DNA of 43,500 bases, taken from Mesostigma viride (lineage: Eukaryota > Streptophyta > Mesostigmatophyceae > Mesostigmatales > Mesostigmataceae). A model generated the notes under the pieces. It worked only from the letters and a program-made list of their open reading frames with translations, had not been told where the DNA came from and made no database searches. Each line of letters starts with the position of its first letter. Positions within the stretch are counted from its first letter, which is position 1. Shown here piece by piece: positions 1 through 11,197 of the stretch. A program made the translations under genes and the position numbers. The stretch covers positions 2,370,900 through 2,414,399 of the forward strand of contig RPFO01000231.1 in the NCBI GenBank assembly GCA_009746045.1. Reading direction: 5' to 3'.

Positions 1-1442
1 CTACGAATTTTTAGTGCTGCGTTTTCTGATGCCCAAGATACTGTGAGGGCTTAGTATCTGAGAGCCCGACGGAATATTTTTATTCCGATATGTTCGACAG
101 AATCTTTTTCGTCTGCTTGTCTGTCTATGCGACTTTTGGACTTGTGCGTTTTTTCCTTACCTTGAATTATGTTCTGTGCCGTTTGTGTCTCAGACTACTA
201 GCCGTTGTGATGCCAAAAGGGATCCGCGCTTCGCGCAGTACTTTGGACTGTACCGTTCGAGAAAAGTGTACCTCTGTGTAGGCGCGTTGCGCCACACCTT
301 CTATGTTTGATGCTGCCTTGGAGGCGCTGTGACTTTGCTCCAGCATGTCATACTTTGCATTCTACTAGTCCTGATTTTGGTACGCCGCGCCACCTACCAG
401 TGTGAGCGCCGGCACTTGTGGTGCCCCGCACTTGTGTTGTATGAACCGTAGAATTTATATCGACGGTCAAAAGTGCTCAGCCGCCACACATGCACCTACA
501 TATGTAGGACAAAAGTGATGCACTTGTGCACGATGCTTTAGTTCTCACGTAATTTATACCACTGGACTCCAGCCATGGAGTCTGGGGTTTGTGAGGCTCG
601 GAACAATTGAAAGTAATGTGTTTTAATACGACATTCTTTTATAATTGGAAAGATCGTTCCTCCAAATTATACCTTAATTGTTCAACAACGTGCCCTTCAG
701 AAACTACTACTGTAGTGAGAGTTCTAGAACCCAGTGATATTACTACTAACATTGCATCATTGGCGAGAATAATCCCGACCAAAATTGCAAACCGCAAGGA
801 CGTCGGACAACATCACGATATGCACAATGTTCAACGTAGTTCCACCTGGACAATTTAGTCCTACTAATCATGAAAGGTGCATCATCAACAGTACGTACAC
901 ATGCACAAACTTGGCTGCCATAAACCCTATAATGAAGGCAATGCTTGCGTAAATTGAAACAACCAAAAAGTATACAGTGTGCGCATGCACATGGGCATAC
1001 TATAATACTGTATGGGCACCGTGAGTACTTGGTCATGAATATATGTGCATATGGGCCACACTACAAATTGGACACGTGGGCATGCTGCATGCATGCGCAT
1101 GGGTACGGGCATCAAATCTGGTGAGAGTTGAAGAACCTAAGCCGTGCTCTTTTAACCGCAAAGACTTGGGGGAGGCTGATCTGAAGAGACGATTTTTACA
1201 TACTCCACTCCGGTCAACGTCCATGCAAGGGAGCAACGAACCCAACGAGCCTGAGCCCAAGCACGCATCACACACCAGCACGAAGATGGGCAACACTGTA
1301 GGCACGATGTTTGCTGGCGCACATCGGTGTTGTGATGATCCTATGCGACGCTATGAATACTACAGTAAAGGAAATGCCTCGGAGTCACGTGCGGAAGTCT
1401 GCTCAGTTGAAAGTTAAAAATGTTATGTACCAAATTTCTTAC
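1..1442. other. No gene recognised
   Basis: No exon with convincing splice sites, no known domain and no clear repeat is visible. It lies downstream (minus strand) of the last lectin exon, whose 3' splice donor sits at its right edge, so it is probably intron continuing out of the window. Short open frames on both strands show no family signature. Confidence 0.5.
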
Positions 1443-1856
1443 ATGAGTTGATCTGGCACACGGCTGCGTAGCTGCCGTCCATCATACGCCACAAGCCATC
1501 CTCACTGCCAAGAACCGCGTAGTCTTTGCCGGCAGTTGTAACACTGGGCTGTCGAAAGCCCCAGTTGGTGTAGGAAACCTCGGTGCCGTCCTGCCAGACA
1601 TACTGCCCTTCAATCGCCGCGTCGCTGAGGCCGATGAAACAGTAGTCTGACCCGCATACGACCATCACAGCCGCGTTTACTGCCTCTCTGGTGATCGTCA
1701 CAAGATGCGGCGTGTTTGTGTCATTAGGGTAGGCAGAGCGCCAGGTGGCATCGCAGGCAACCACCTGGTTCGTGTAGGTGTCTGGGCTAGGGAGGAATTG
1801 CAGGCACCCCGCGTACCGGAAGAATGAAAAGCCCTCTGGGCAGCCATCGTAGATCA
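1443..1856 (-). CDS. C-type lectin domain exon (third CTLD of the large lectin gene)
   Basis: This internal exon of 414 bp encodes 138 residues, one whole C-type lectin domain. Visible landmarks in order are an opening GCPEGF, GCLQF, VACDATW, HLVTI, a CxxxxC pair, FIGLSDAAIEG, the core YVWQDG, YTNW and a closing AVCQ. The acceptor is TTTGCAG and the donor GTAAGA; both introns are phase 1. The WND calcium and sugar motif of classical lectins is not evident, since the corresponding part reads DGLWRMM. Carbohydrate or calcium binding is therefore unproven. The preceding Cys4 exon (3552-3611) joins in frame, giving GTG at the junction. It is the last exon seen, and the gene continues beyond the left edge. 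Domain assignment is confident; the ligand is unknown. Confidence 0.85.
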
Positions 1857-3551
1857 CTGCAAACGCAACAGCAAGGTACGCACACACATAAAGCGAGATG
1901 CATGAATGCGCGCATGAGCACAAACTTTGCAAGCACAACTTGCCTTCGTATTGTACATAGCCACGGGCAGGAGGAAGGAGGGGGCAACTAATGGGACACC
2001 TGTCAGCTACTAGTGAAATGCTACCACATAATGAGTGACATATGTCAGCAACGTATGTAATAGATAGATTGCAAGGAAGAAACTTAACGAATTGGTATTA
2101 TGCATTTCTGGGCACAACGTAGGTGGGCACAACGTAGCCAGGCACAACACGTACAGTAGCTGGGCACAACGCAGCTGGGAACAACGTACAGTAGCGTGAG
2201 TGGTGATTAGATGTAGATTAAGAGGTCACTGTCCCTGTGGGCCATTCCCTTTTCAGAATTGGGGTTGGACAACACTACTGCCACGCTGACATCATCACGA
2301 CAGCTTCATACAGCCCGTCTGCGATGAACCCAGAGATTTCACACCAATATCGAGGGGTAGCCGTTTTCAAAGGGGGGAGAGGGCGCGTGGAAGCCTTGCA
2401 TCATTGAGAAGAATTGCCTGGAAAGGAGGGACTGAGTACCTAGGGGGGGAACCGCCCTTCTTGTCCAACTTTGCATGTGTGTCGTTCCAACTGCACCCTG
2501 AGCCCCCCCCCTGTACTCAGGACTGCAGCGGGGAAGAGGATGTCTCAGGGAGCTACAGTAGGTCGACCATCAATGGTGCTTCCCCCCCCCCTTCCTGGGC
2601 ACTGTCGTGGCCAAGCTGCTTGGAATACATTCCAGGTGCCCAAATCCTTCCTACTCTAAACACTGCCGTCGAGGGCTATCTTCCAAGTTTCTTAGTTAGC
2701 TGGACCTTAGTGACACTCTTGGATACTGTGTCAAGAAACCCAGGGCTCCCCACCACCAGGTGCCAAACACCACTCTTCTCCCGAGAAAACCGGGCTTTGA
2801 TCCGCCCCCCCACACACATCCTTCCCCCGTGTGATAATTGAAGTGCGGGGAGGGGGGTTGCCGGTAATATCCCCTGCCACATGTGTCCCCACTCCCCAGG
2901 GTTGGGGTTGGGGGTATCGGGGTTGGTACATAGGGACTTGGGAGTAGTGTAGGGGTCAACCCGGCCCCTCACGCATCTTCCCCGTAAACACAGTGGGTGG
3001 GGAGTATACACTCTTTCAGGGAGTGTAGTACCTAGCATCCTGCAGCTAGAACATAATGTCTTCTTATGCCAAAGACACGACTCTCTTTATTATTAATTTG
3101 TTCTATTAGTGGGTTACATCTTGCACCTACATGCATACCAGCTCGATAAGTGCAGCTGAGGCCCACATGCCATCATCATGTGTGCAACGTGAACGACTCA
3201 CGGTTCATCAGACTGCAGGGGGGACATCCCCTTGTCAACGCCAGTGCATCTAGTCTAGAGATAATAGTACTTTTCCGGTTTTCCCCATGCATGGCAAGAG
3301 AGGCACCCATGATTTGCAAAGAAGTGCATGACACGCGCAGTTTGTCGCATATATATTACGTATTATGTAATATGCATATATTGCGTAGTAAGTAATTATA
3401 TATGCAATATATAAACTAGGGAGCAAGTATCTACGTATGGCATCAATTGATAGGTAGATTCTATCTTGCTTTCAGGTCCCTGTCCACAGGAAAACCACTG
3501 GCCGCAGGTCTGCACATTCCAAGCTTTGAAGCTGCTAATTTTCCTGCTCAC
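1857..3551 (-). other. Intron, no gene; degenerate short repeats
   Basis: This is intron between the Cys4 exon 3552-3611 and the CTLD exon 1443-1856. At about 2110-2195 there are four to five degenerate copies of a roughly 20-bp unit containing GGGCACAACGTA. Poly-C runs occur at 2500-2600. The AT-rich stretch 3345-3420 is built of short palindromes such as ATTACGTATTATGTAAT. I see no coding exon. Confidence 0.5.
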
Positions 3552-3611
3552 CCACGCAGCCGTTAGCGATGCACACCGAGCCTCTGGGGCAGTCCTTGTT
3601 TTCCCTGCAGT
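3552..3611 (-). CDS. Four-cysteine mini-module exon
   Basis: A 60-bp exon encoding 20 residues spaced C-x5-C-x5-C-x4-C (DCRENKDC..., then VCIANGCV). The acceptor is GGGCATGTGCAG and the donor GTGAGC; both introns are phase 1, so the module can be added or lost without shifting frame. It is one of five such exons on this strand and sits between another Cys4 exon (7710-7769) and the CTLD exon (1443-1856). The spacing loosely recalls small disulphide modules of the EB or dickkopf type, but it is too short to place in a family. It is probably extracellular. The call rests on splice sites, cysteine spacing and the sibling exons, since 60 bp alone would not be convincing. Confidence 0.75.
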
Positions 3612-4848
3612 CTGCACATGCCCATCAAATAAATTTGTACGGCAAAAAAGGTGCCGAGACATAAGAGATATAGAAAGTCCTGTGAGTTAATCGCAGTGTT
3701 ATAACAATCGGCACAATACTTTGCGTGATCTTGGTGCCGATCCTACTATATCGGTAGCGTAGTTGTACGTGACATATATTCTTACACTGTGCTGTCAGTC
3801 GTTTCGTGCTGAATCGAGTGGCGAGTCGACCCTTACATGTTATGGTATGTAAGACCCACAATGCGCACTGCACTAAGTTAAGTGTAAAGTTACGCATGTC
3901 AGCGCCGCCTTTTGCTTTGCTGGAATGCTGGAACGTGTGTGCTGATAAGGAAGTTGCAAGCTACGTTGCACTGATCTCACCTGTCCAAGCCATATGTAGC
4001 TATGGACGATTTGGTCCCACCTGGGAACAGCATCATGCCTTTGGCGGTAGCAAAAGTTAGATGGTCACCGGTATTATTAATTACATATGCGATGAACAAA
4101 TTCGTCTTCACCATTGTCCGTCAATTGAATTCGTCCAATTGGAGCATCCAAATTATTTCTGACAGACGTTCATGAATACGTTCTTGTGTAGCATTATTAT
4201 TATTTCTTCATTATTAATGAATGCTCTTTCTTGACCCTTCCTAAAACACCATTCTTAGATGCTTCCCTCGGTCAGTTGACCTGCCATAGTGTGATGGTGA
4301 TAAGTTTTAGAGGATGTATGGGTTTAAATACATCCAATATTTTTGTTATACATTTCCCACATACATGTTGCATGAGTGTGAGGCAGTTGGCTGGTCTCTG
4401 TGGCATCATCAAGCATGTAACTGGTGAGTAAAAGCTTTCAATTGTGAGCATGTGCCACCAGGTGTGCTGGCCATCACTCTGGCAAGCTTATAATAGCAGC
4501 TTAGGCCTACTTTATTCTTGCTATGTAGGGCAAGCTGAAATAGGCTTATCATCACTAGTTTGTTGGTGGTTGCCTCCTAGGTAGAATGCATGCCCTGCGT
4601 AGGGTATCCGTACCGTGTTACCTATGAGCATGGACAAGTTGGCACCTGCACCTAGGTGCCATGTAAGGGCAGTGTGATGATGCAGTTACGTTTCCCCATC
4701 ATTGTGGAAGGGAAATGTATTGTATGGCATCAGGTTGCATGGTGGCCATATTAGTAGGTAGTATGCCCTGCACCCCTACCCCCTTGGTTGCTTTTTACCA
4801 ACGATATCCTATCAATGGGCTGTACTGGGTGTAACTGCTGGTATACCC
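3612..4848. other. Intron, no gene recognised
   Basis: This intron sequence lies upstream of the Cys4 exon 3552-3611. It is moderately AT-rich, with no convincing splice-bounded exon, domain or repeat. It ends at the target duplication of the hAT-like element that begins at 4857. Confidence 0.45.
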
Positions 4849-4877
4849 AACCAAATCAGTGCTTTTAGTAACGGTAC

Positions 4878-5060
4878 GCGTGCGTCAGAAGCTGACGCGT
4901 CAGTGTCTGACGCGTCCGACTTTTTGGTCCGCGCGTCAGACAGCTGACGCGTAAATTTTGGCTCTGCGTCAGTCGACTGACGCATAAATTTTGTCTGCAC
5001 GTCAGTCGTCTGACGCGTGAATTCAGGCAGCACGTCAGTACTTATGGGCACCGAGTCTAT
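4878..5060. repeat. Left subterminal palindromic repeats of the hAT-like element
   Basis: Four to five units of about 33-40 bp are present. Each has an inverted pair such as GCGTCAG and CTGACGC around a short loop, and the last ones are separated by TAAATTTTG-like spacers. Such arrays next to hAT ends are typical transposase-binding sites; that role is inferred. Confidence 0.7.
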
Positions 5061-5642
5061 GCGTCAGGCAGGGTCAATATATAGTGGGTACCTACTAATG
5101 TACTGAAGTCCACTGAAATGCTAACTTCGTACTGGATATCTACGAATTCAAGTTCACCAGTTCAGGTCTGTTTGTTGATATGCTTCAAGATTCTAGGCCG
5201 TTATCATGCCATGCCAGACCCGCCGGCCCTTTGCCTGCTTGGCGGCCGTGAGTTCTAGACGAATGTAAAGTTGTAACCCAGGACGATTGGCAATGGTCCA
5301 TGTCTCGATGATGGCAAAGGTTTTAGGAATACGATTGATGAGCTGATTGATGAAGCGTTGCGAGGTTGCCTGATTTACATATTGCTTTGAATCGCATTCC
5401 AGGTGTGTTTATTAACGCTGTAGATTTGTTTGCATAAGAAAGAATTCTGTCCATTACTAGATGCGTAGGGAAATTTCGGGCCGGGTCAGTAATATTGTAT
5501 AAACATTTAACAACGTTAATGGTTTAGTCCGATAGTCAACTAGCAAAGTTAGCGACCTGGGGGTTGGAGCTTTTTGGGTGAAGGGATGGCGCCGTAAGGA
5601 ATACTGGGAAAAATTATATCTGGGGGGATCGCAGCTTTTTTC

Positions 5643-5957
5643 ATGCCGAAACAGGCCGCCGACACGGCCAAAACGCCTGCGCCTGGTCCGCGTGCCATCG
5701 TTGGCGTAGGCCAGGCAGCAGACGCGCTGAACCGCAGCAAGAGGAAAAGGGGGAATGATAGTAATGCAGCCAGCAGTGCAGCAGCAGCATCGGCTCAGTC
5801 CGGCAATGCTGGTGAGCCCCCAGGCCGGTCGTCCGAGAAGGAAACATCATCGGACGAGTCAGATTCTGGGAAAGATGGTGATGCGTTGGTTTCTGCAGAC
5901 ACTGGCAGCGGGCAGCGCAACCCTATCGATGTCAGCAGTGACAAAGAAGCAGCCTAG
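5643..5957 (+). pseudogene. Short ORF inside the hAT-like element
   Basis: A 104-codon frame opens with MPKQAADTAK. It continues with low-complexity Ala/Ser and acidic Ser runs (SSDESDSGKDGD), a basic stretch RSKRKRG near residue 50, then a stop. Past the stop the same frame stays open with a very basic segment (KQKKKQRGRKYDRKREPRD). This could be the remains of the N-terminal region of a transposase, which often has basic DNA-binding sequence, but no BED finger or RNase-H-like core is visible. It lies wholly inside the 4857-6406 element, so a host gene is unlikely. Confidence 0.35.
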
Positions 5958-6284
5958 GAGCAGCTGACGAAGCAGAAAAAGAAGCAACGGGGACGCAAGT
6001 ATGATAGAAAGCGTGAACCCAGGGACAGATGGTGTGTGCCGTTCTCGGCTGTGGCAATGTGGATGTGTAGGACTTAGTACTGTAACAGTAAGTTCAGAAA
6101 AACAGTCGAAGTAGGTCATATTATTCTGAATTTGTATCATGGAACCCATGTCTCGCTGCTTTCACAAGTCAGAACTCAAAAGCTAGACATGTGCTCCAAC
6201 CCTAATCTCAGGGATCGTTAGGCCCTGTAGCAAGCGAACCACCTTGGGAATCCCCACTTTAGATTCCATTGGCTGACTTGCCGC

Positions 6285-6382
6285 CGTTGGCAACGAGTCA
6301 GCGATCCGATGCGCCGCCAACGGCGGCAAGTCAGCCGTCCGACGCGCCGCCAACGGCGGCAAGTCAGCCAGGCTGACGCGGA
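6285..6382. repeat. Right subterminal palindromic repeats of the hAT-like element
   Basis: Three units contain the palindrome GCCGCCAACGGCGGC (one degenerate) followed by AAGTCAGCC. The last runs into GGCTGACGCGG, which resembles the motif of the left subterminal array. The two ends therefore carry related but not identical repeat types. Confidence 0.65.
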
Positions 6383-6414
6383 CAAAAACCCTTACTAAAA
6401 GCATTGAACCGAAT

Positions 6415-7709
6415 GATGATCCCAATGGCTAAAACTGTTCAGCAACTAATTGTTTATCATCCCTGAAGTGGTTACTAGGTGCCTAGGTCTTATTACATAA
6501 TTCAAAATGCAAAATCTACCAAGAATGAAAACGTGCGTCTTGACCCCCCTGACTTTAATGTCCAGTAGTTTTATATGGTCTTCCCTGCAGATATGTGGGC
6601 TTGTGATAGCTCACATACCCCGAAGGTCAAGTCATGGACATGCTTGACCCCCAAGGACAGCCCATGGATGTTGGTAGGTTGGTTGTGGGGTGGCTTACAA
6701 AATAGTGTAGCTACAGCCGATGCATCGGCCCATTTATACTTAATAAGGGTGAACTGTATTCCCAACCAATACGCAATGTCAACGACATAAACGAGCGTGC
6801 TATTATTATTGAGTGATCAAGTTGGAAACGACAGTCCTTATAAATCCATGCTAGTAGACTGTTTTCCATATAGATGCACTGCAACCCTTCAACAATGACG
6901 TATGTATTTTGAAGCCGGCCCAAGTTACGAATTTATACTCATATTTTCAGGCCCCACGTGTTTACGCACGTACCGTTAAGTATGTAGGGGAGTCTCACTT
7001 CCGCGGGACGCTGATGGGACAATTTTACGTCGTGGAACACCCGATTTTTCTAAACTCGCCTAGGTGGAACCTGAACTCATCACATCACTGGAACGTTCCA
7101 CATAATTTCCTGAGTTTGTCCCAACTACACTGGATTGGAATGGGACAGAAGTGAGACTCGATGCCCGTGGAGCGCCTGTAGGTACTTGTACTTGCCAAGC
7201 CGGTCTATGACCCTGAACCAAGGCTTATAAGAAGTAGGTCCACGGAAACATGTCATGCCCGTGCTGTGCGACGGAACCAAAGGTCCATTCAGGTTGACAG
7301 GGTTTAAAGTGCAGAGTCTACATACACACTCACTGATCGCAGGTAATGTCCGGGTAGTAGTGGGTTTGTATGTATAGTGCTCATTGAGAGAGGGTACTGA
7401 CCAGTCAACCTGCTACAGCTCGACTTCACGGACCAAGCGGGTCACTGACCCATTGGGCACAAGGACTCATCTCATGGTTATTATTATCATCATCATAATA
7501 CACTATGGATATCATATTCTAGTAATTAGTGGTCTAACGATGACTTTTCTGACAGTAAAATGAGTCCGATAGAACAAGGAAAATAACTAAATAAGGAACT
7601 AAGGATCAATGCCATGGGACCAAGTCGCTATGCTCGTGATTAGTGATTACATGCGGTACAGGACTAGAAGACAGTGCATGTACATGCACAGTGTGCCGTT
7701 CAAGCTTAC
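6415..7709. other. Intron, no gene recognised
   Basis: Intron between the hAT-like insertion and the Cys4 exon at 7710. No exon or domain is visible. At 7010-7140 there are scattered TGGGACA and GGAAC stretches that may be decayed transposon sequence. Confidence 0.4.
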
Positions 7710-7769
7710 CAACGCAGGCGCCGTCAACGCAGACCTGGCGCTCGTCGCAATGCGTATCCTTGAAGCAAA
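7710..7769 (-). CDS. Four-cysteine mini-module exon
   Basis: A 60-bp exon bounded by acceptor TACGTCCAG and donor GTAAGC, both phase 1. It encodes C-x5-C-x5-C-x4-C (CFKDTHC, then QVCVDGACV). Joined to the CTLD exon upstream (9066-9482, ending T) the junction codon is TTT. Joined downstream to 3552-3611 it is GAC. Both junctions are open, and length and spacing match the sibling exons at 3552 and 20932. It is probably a disulphide-bonded spacer between lectin domains; function is unknown. Confidence 0.75.
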
Positions 7770-9065
7770 CTGGACGTACAAAATGGAATGGAGGGGTTGG
7801 GAATCAAATAACATGCAGGTTGTCCATAAATGGCAGGTGTTGTAGGGCTAGTAGCGATGTGCGTGAGCTACAGACTTATTATGTAGTCCGCGCATCGTCA
7901 ATGATGCTGTGTTGTCAGCAAGTCACAATGGTGGACCCCTTTGGAGGAACCCCCCTATGTACTGCATATTCAAATGGCTGCCGAGCAACATGTACAAGAA
8001 AGCAAATACTATATAGTAGTTGCAAACTGCTAACTACCACTGATATATGAGCTCGGTGCACATAACAAACAGCAGAAGCATTATCAGGAAGCACGTGGCA
8101 ACAGGGGCCAGCGGCCTAGCTGAGAATATATTTGCTGCATTTATAAAATGTCAGGTAGGAAAAATGACAAAATAACTGCAATGTCTGACAGCTCAGGGTG
8201 CATTGCAGGGTGCTGTATGCACGCCCCTACATAACACCTCAGGTCAAAATGGAGCAGTCAAGATCACGAGATGCCAGCAAGGACAACTCAGGGATGATCG
8301 AGGGCTATTTGCAGGCCTCGTCTTAAAGACACTGAGCATGATAAATGATCAACATGTATATCTCAAGCAACGACCGGTCTGGTGCTCTCTTGTACACACA
8401 AGCAGCGGACTTGCAACGCTTGCTTTCCGAATCCAGTGGTGACGAATCAGGGCTAACTGAAGGAAATAATGGCCCCCTTGAAAGGATCCCGACGAGAAAC
8501 TACGACCGTTCACAGTTAAAAAGACATGCCACGATGGCTGTCGGATGCGTCGTCACAAGTATACATAGGTGCATGCCAGGTCAAACTCGATCAGGTATTT
8601 GAGATGGCCCTCCTTGACCTTACAGTAGAGCTCTTGGCCCTCCACGGTGAGTGTGTATAAACAACAGGACTTCCCGCCATGTTCGATGAGCTTTTGGGCC
8701 CACCACAAAGAGCGTCCATCATCGGAGAACGCGTCTTACCATCACTGAGCTTACAATTAAGTGTCCCACCAAACTCAATCATGTCCCACCAAACTGAAAC
8801 ATTTGTGTGCCCCATCATGATTCCCACCACCCTGAGTTACAAGAATCCACCAACTTAGAACTCGGCCTGGGCACTAAGATAACCATGGAGAATTCTACTC
8901 ACCCGGCCCACCATGCATCGCTGTCAGAGCCACTGCCCAGGTGTGTCTCAAATTATCATGCACCTCTGCCTAAAGCGCATGTCTTACCCCTGACAGTCCC
9001 ACCTCCGTGTCAAGCCATCTTCGGTATGCTGCTACGGTGCGAGCCTTGCAGTTCATCATACTTAC
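7770..9065. other. Intron, no gene recognised
   Basis: Intron between the Cys4 exon 7710-7769 and the CTLD exon 9066-9482. At 8760-8800 the phrase GTCCCACCAAACT occurs twice, possibly decayed transposon DNA. A similar inverted TTGGTGGGAC lies at about 22697. No exon was found. Confidence 0.4.
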
Positions 9066-9482
9066 AAGGGTCAATCTGGCATACGGCGGGCTTGTTGTCC
9101 GTGGCCCCATACAGGTACCATTTGCCGTCGTCCGGATCGATGGCTGCATAGTCGGGTGCGCTCCCCTGCCCAGATGCCAGATTTTGGTAGACCGCTGGCG
9201 TATTGTCGCTCCAGAGGTACGTGCCTTCCACTGCGGCATCACTCAAGCCTATATAGCACTTGTCTACGTCGGTGATTTGAAGGTGGCACACGGCCCGCAC
9301 GTCTGCATTCGCGGTGCTGCCCGTGATCTTGGCCAGGTGGCCAACATTCCCATCAGGGAACCCGGGCCACAACCTCACGCACTCCTCAGCCTGGTAGCTG
9401 ACAGAGGAGTGATTGCTGACCAAATGCAAGCATCCCGCGGCAGAGGTCGATAGCCAGTCAGCTGGGCAGCCGGTCTCGATAT
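9066..9482 (-). CDS. C-type lectin domain exon (second CTLD)
   Basis: A 417-bp exon (139 residues) holding one C-type lectin domain: opening GCPADW, then GCLHL, GNVGHLAKI, a VC...CYIGLSDAAVEG core, YLWSDN, VYQNLASG, YAAIDPDDGKWY and closing AVCQI. The acceptor is GTGTGCGCAG and the donor GTAAGT; both introns are phase 1. It shares the CYIGLSDAA-EG core with the domain at 1443-1856 more closely than with 21560-21994, suggesting those two separated later. No EPN/QPD or WND calcium motif is clear, so sugar binding is unproven. Its neighbours are a Cys4 exon on each side (12388-12450 and 7710-7769). It is probably extracellular. Confidence 0.85.
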
Positions 9483-10226
9483 CTGCGCACACCAACATAC
9501 ATACTGGTCAACAATTAATAACTTTCATCTGAAGTTCAAACATCACGGTTAAGTAGCTGGGTTGTTATGGATGGATTCCGGCATCTGACTACTAGCCTAC
9601 ATAAATACTATTAATGGCAAGTTGGTGCAAGCTGAGGAAAACGAGAGTTGCTGTCAAAAATCACCGAAAAGAATTAAAAGTGAAACAGCACGCCCCACCC
9701 TAGAATGAGAAAGTCTGGTGCGAAGAAGACAGCTACAGTAGTGCGAGTTTAGTAGCCCTGTGAGAAGCGTTCGCACCCTTACATGCATTATGTAGCATTT
9801 TACCAGGTGCACCCGGTGAGGCTCTTGGTCAACCTAAACTTGCGTGAGGTGTTATGTACGTTTTAGCCCAGGCAAGAATTACATGAATATTCTTGCCTAA
9901 CGTACACGAGAATACGGTGTTGAGACAGTGGAGAGATTTTATTTGCACATTTATGGGAGATAATTTGCCAATGGCTTAACGTTCGGACAGCACAAGGCTG
10001 CATCGTCATGCATGTGACCTCCTCTGACACACTCGAGCATGGTCCACTCCAAAGGTTGCCAGCTATTAAGTAGTATGACCTGAGCACATGATCTTGTGAC
10101 CGGACGTCGGATGCTTCTTCATATGTACAGTAGACTCTGGGCCTGCATGCTCGTTGTAAACACCAAATTCAGGCATTTACATACACCCGAGGCTCCAAAT
10201 TCAAGGACTAAACCTATTAGAGTTGC

Positions 10227-10391
10227 ACTAAGAGTTAGTTTAATATTGTGCGGAACCTTTTGCCACTCGGCCTCTAAGGTTCCACACAATACTACCAGCG
10301 AGTGGTTATCGCAGGTTGTATTGTGCGGAACCTTAGAAGCCGAGCACGTACGTGGCAAAAGTTTCCGCACAACATCAACCTAACTCTAAGT
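10227..10391. mobile_element. Foldback / MITE-like element
   Basis: A 165-bp inverted repeat. The left arm runs from ACTAAGAGTTAG through TTGTGCGGAACCTTTTGCCA to GGTTCCACACAATAC. The right arm is its complement with small indels, ending CTAACTCTAAGT. The loop is about 20 bp. No coding sequence and no clear target duplication were found. It sits in the intron upstream of the second CTLD exon. Confidence 0.55.
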
Positions 10392-11035
10392 ACTATAGAG
10401 GACTCCAGAGGTTCTACCAAAAAGCTAGACAGCTAGCCATTGAATGTCCTGCAATGCGAAAATCTATGTTTCGGATCTCTACATAGTATATAGGAATCAT
10501 CACAGCAACCACATGAGAATCCTTGTTGTAGCCTGACTTAGCATCAGATCATATCCATTATTCTTGACTAGCTAGACAACTGTTATAAAGCAATTAGCCG
10601 GGCTACTTGCAGGTTCACTTCGACTACTTGCACGCATATCGACTACTTGCGGGCTAATTACTTAACATAAATTTGACACGCGGGAAGAGGATCGTTCGCT
10701 CCCCGCTAGCCCACTGCCAGCCCGCGCACTCACGAATTCCCAGCCTCCGCAGACTATGTAATTACGCCGCCCCCCTGGCCTCCGTGATTAAGCCTAATTA
10801 CGCAGGCCTCCGGCCCCCGGGCCGCGCAATTAGCCCTGCGCACTCCAGGCTTTGGCACCTGGCACTATTCCTGCAAGATCGAGCGATCAGAATATTGACG
10901 CCGCAATATTCTAACTCCAACCCTTTCTTGGGAAACCTCAGGCACCAGCTCCTAGAAGCTCGGCAGTTTTGGACGTGCCCACCTGCGCCTGGCAGAATTA
11001 TTTCCCAATTAAATACTTGATCGATCGCTCCGGCA

Positions 11036-11046
11036 GGAACCGAACC
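11036..11046 (-). promoter_or_regulatory. Possible RNA polymerase III B box
   Basis: GGTTCGGTTCC on the minus strand matches the B-box consensus GGTTCGANNCC at all but one fixed position. It lies where the T-arm of a tRNA-derived SINE head would be, beside the repeat copies at 10588 and 11079. No A box was found at the usual distance. Confidence 0.4.
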
Positions 11047-11078
11047 CCTGACCTCACGTGTGCGGCAGATTTATGTTA

Positions 11079-11197
11079 AGCAGTTAGCCGGGCTAGTTGC
11101 TTTTATGCGTCGAAGGTTCACTTCGACTACTTGCGCGCACGTAGTCGAAGTGAATCTTCGACGTATAAAAGCAAATCATTAGCCCGGCTAATTGCTT
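11079..11197. repeat. Long imperfect hairpin at the head of the second SINE-like copy
   Basis: Inverted arms meet near 11137. The inner arms carry TTGCTTTTATGCGTCGAAG and GTAGTCGAAG; the outer arms carry TAGCCGGGCTA and TAGCCCGGCTA. The first repeat copy (10588) has only a shorter, rearranged version, so the palindrome probably arose by an inverted duplication here. Confidence 0.6.

Larger units (their letters stand above)
4857..6406. mobile_element. hAT-like DNA transposon, non-autonomous or decayed
   Basis: The ends are inverted copies of about 19 bp. The left end reads CAGTGCTTTTAGTAACGGT (4857-4875) and the right end read inward is CAATGCTTTTAGTAAGGGT (to 6406). The flanks are AACCAAAT (4849-4856) and AACCGAAT (6407-6414), an 8-bp duplication with one mismatch. 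An 8-bp duplication and an end starting CAGTG are hallmarks of the hAT superfamily. Next to each end are palindromic repeats: CTGACGCGTCAG-type units at 4878-5040 and GCCGCCAACGGCGGC-type units at 6285-6382. The interior holds one short ORF (5643-5957) and no recognisable transposase core, so it probably depends on a helper. It lies in the intron between exons 7710-7769 and 3552-3611. Confidence 0.72.

Noticed and set aside
8613-8646. Plus-strand micro-exon between TTACAG and GTGAGT
   Set aside because: Only about 20 nt, with no flanking exons in phase. Chance splice motifs are expected at this frequency.
11020-11070. Functional tRNA gene on the minus strand
   Set aside because: Only a T-arm-like stretch and part of an anticodon-arm-like stretch are present. 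There is no D arm or acceptor stem pairing, so a SINE remnant is more likely.
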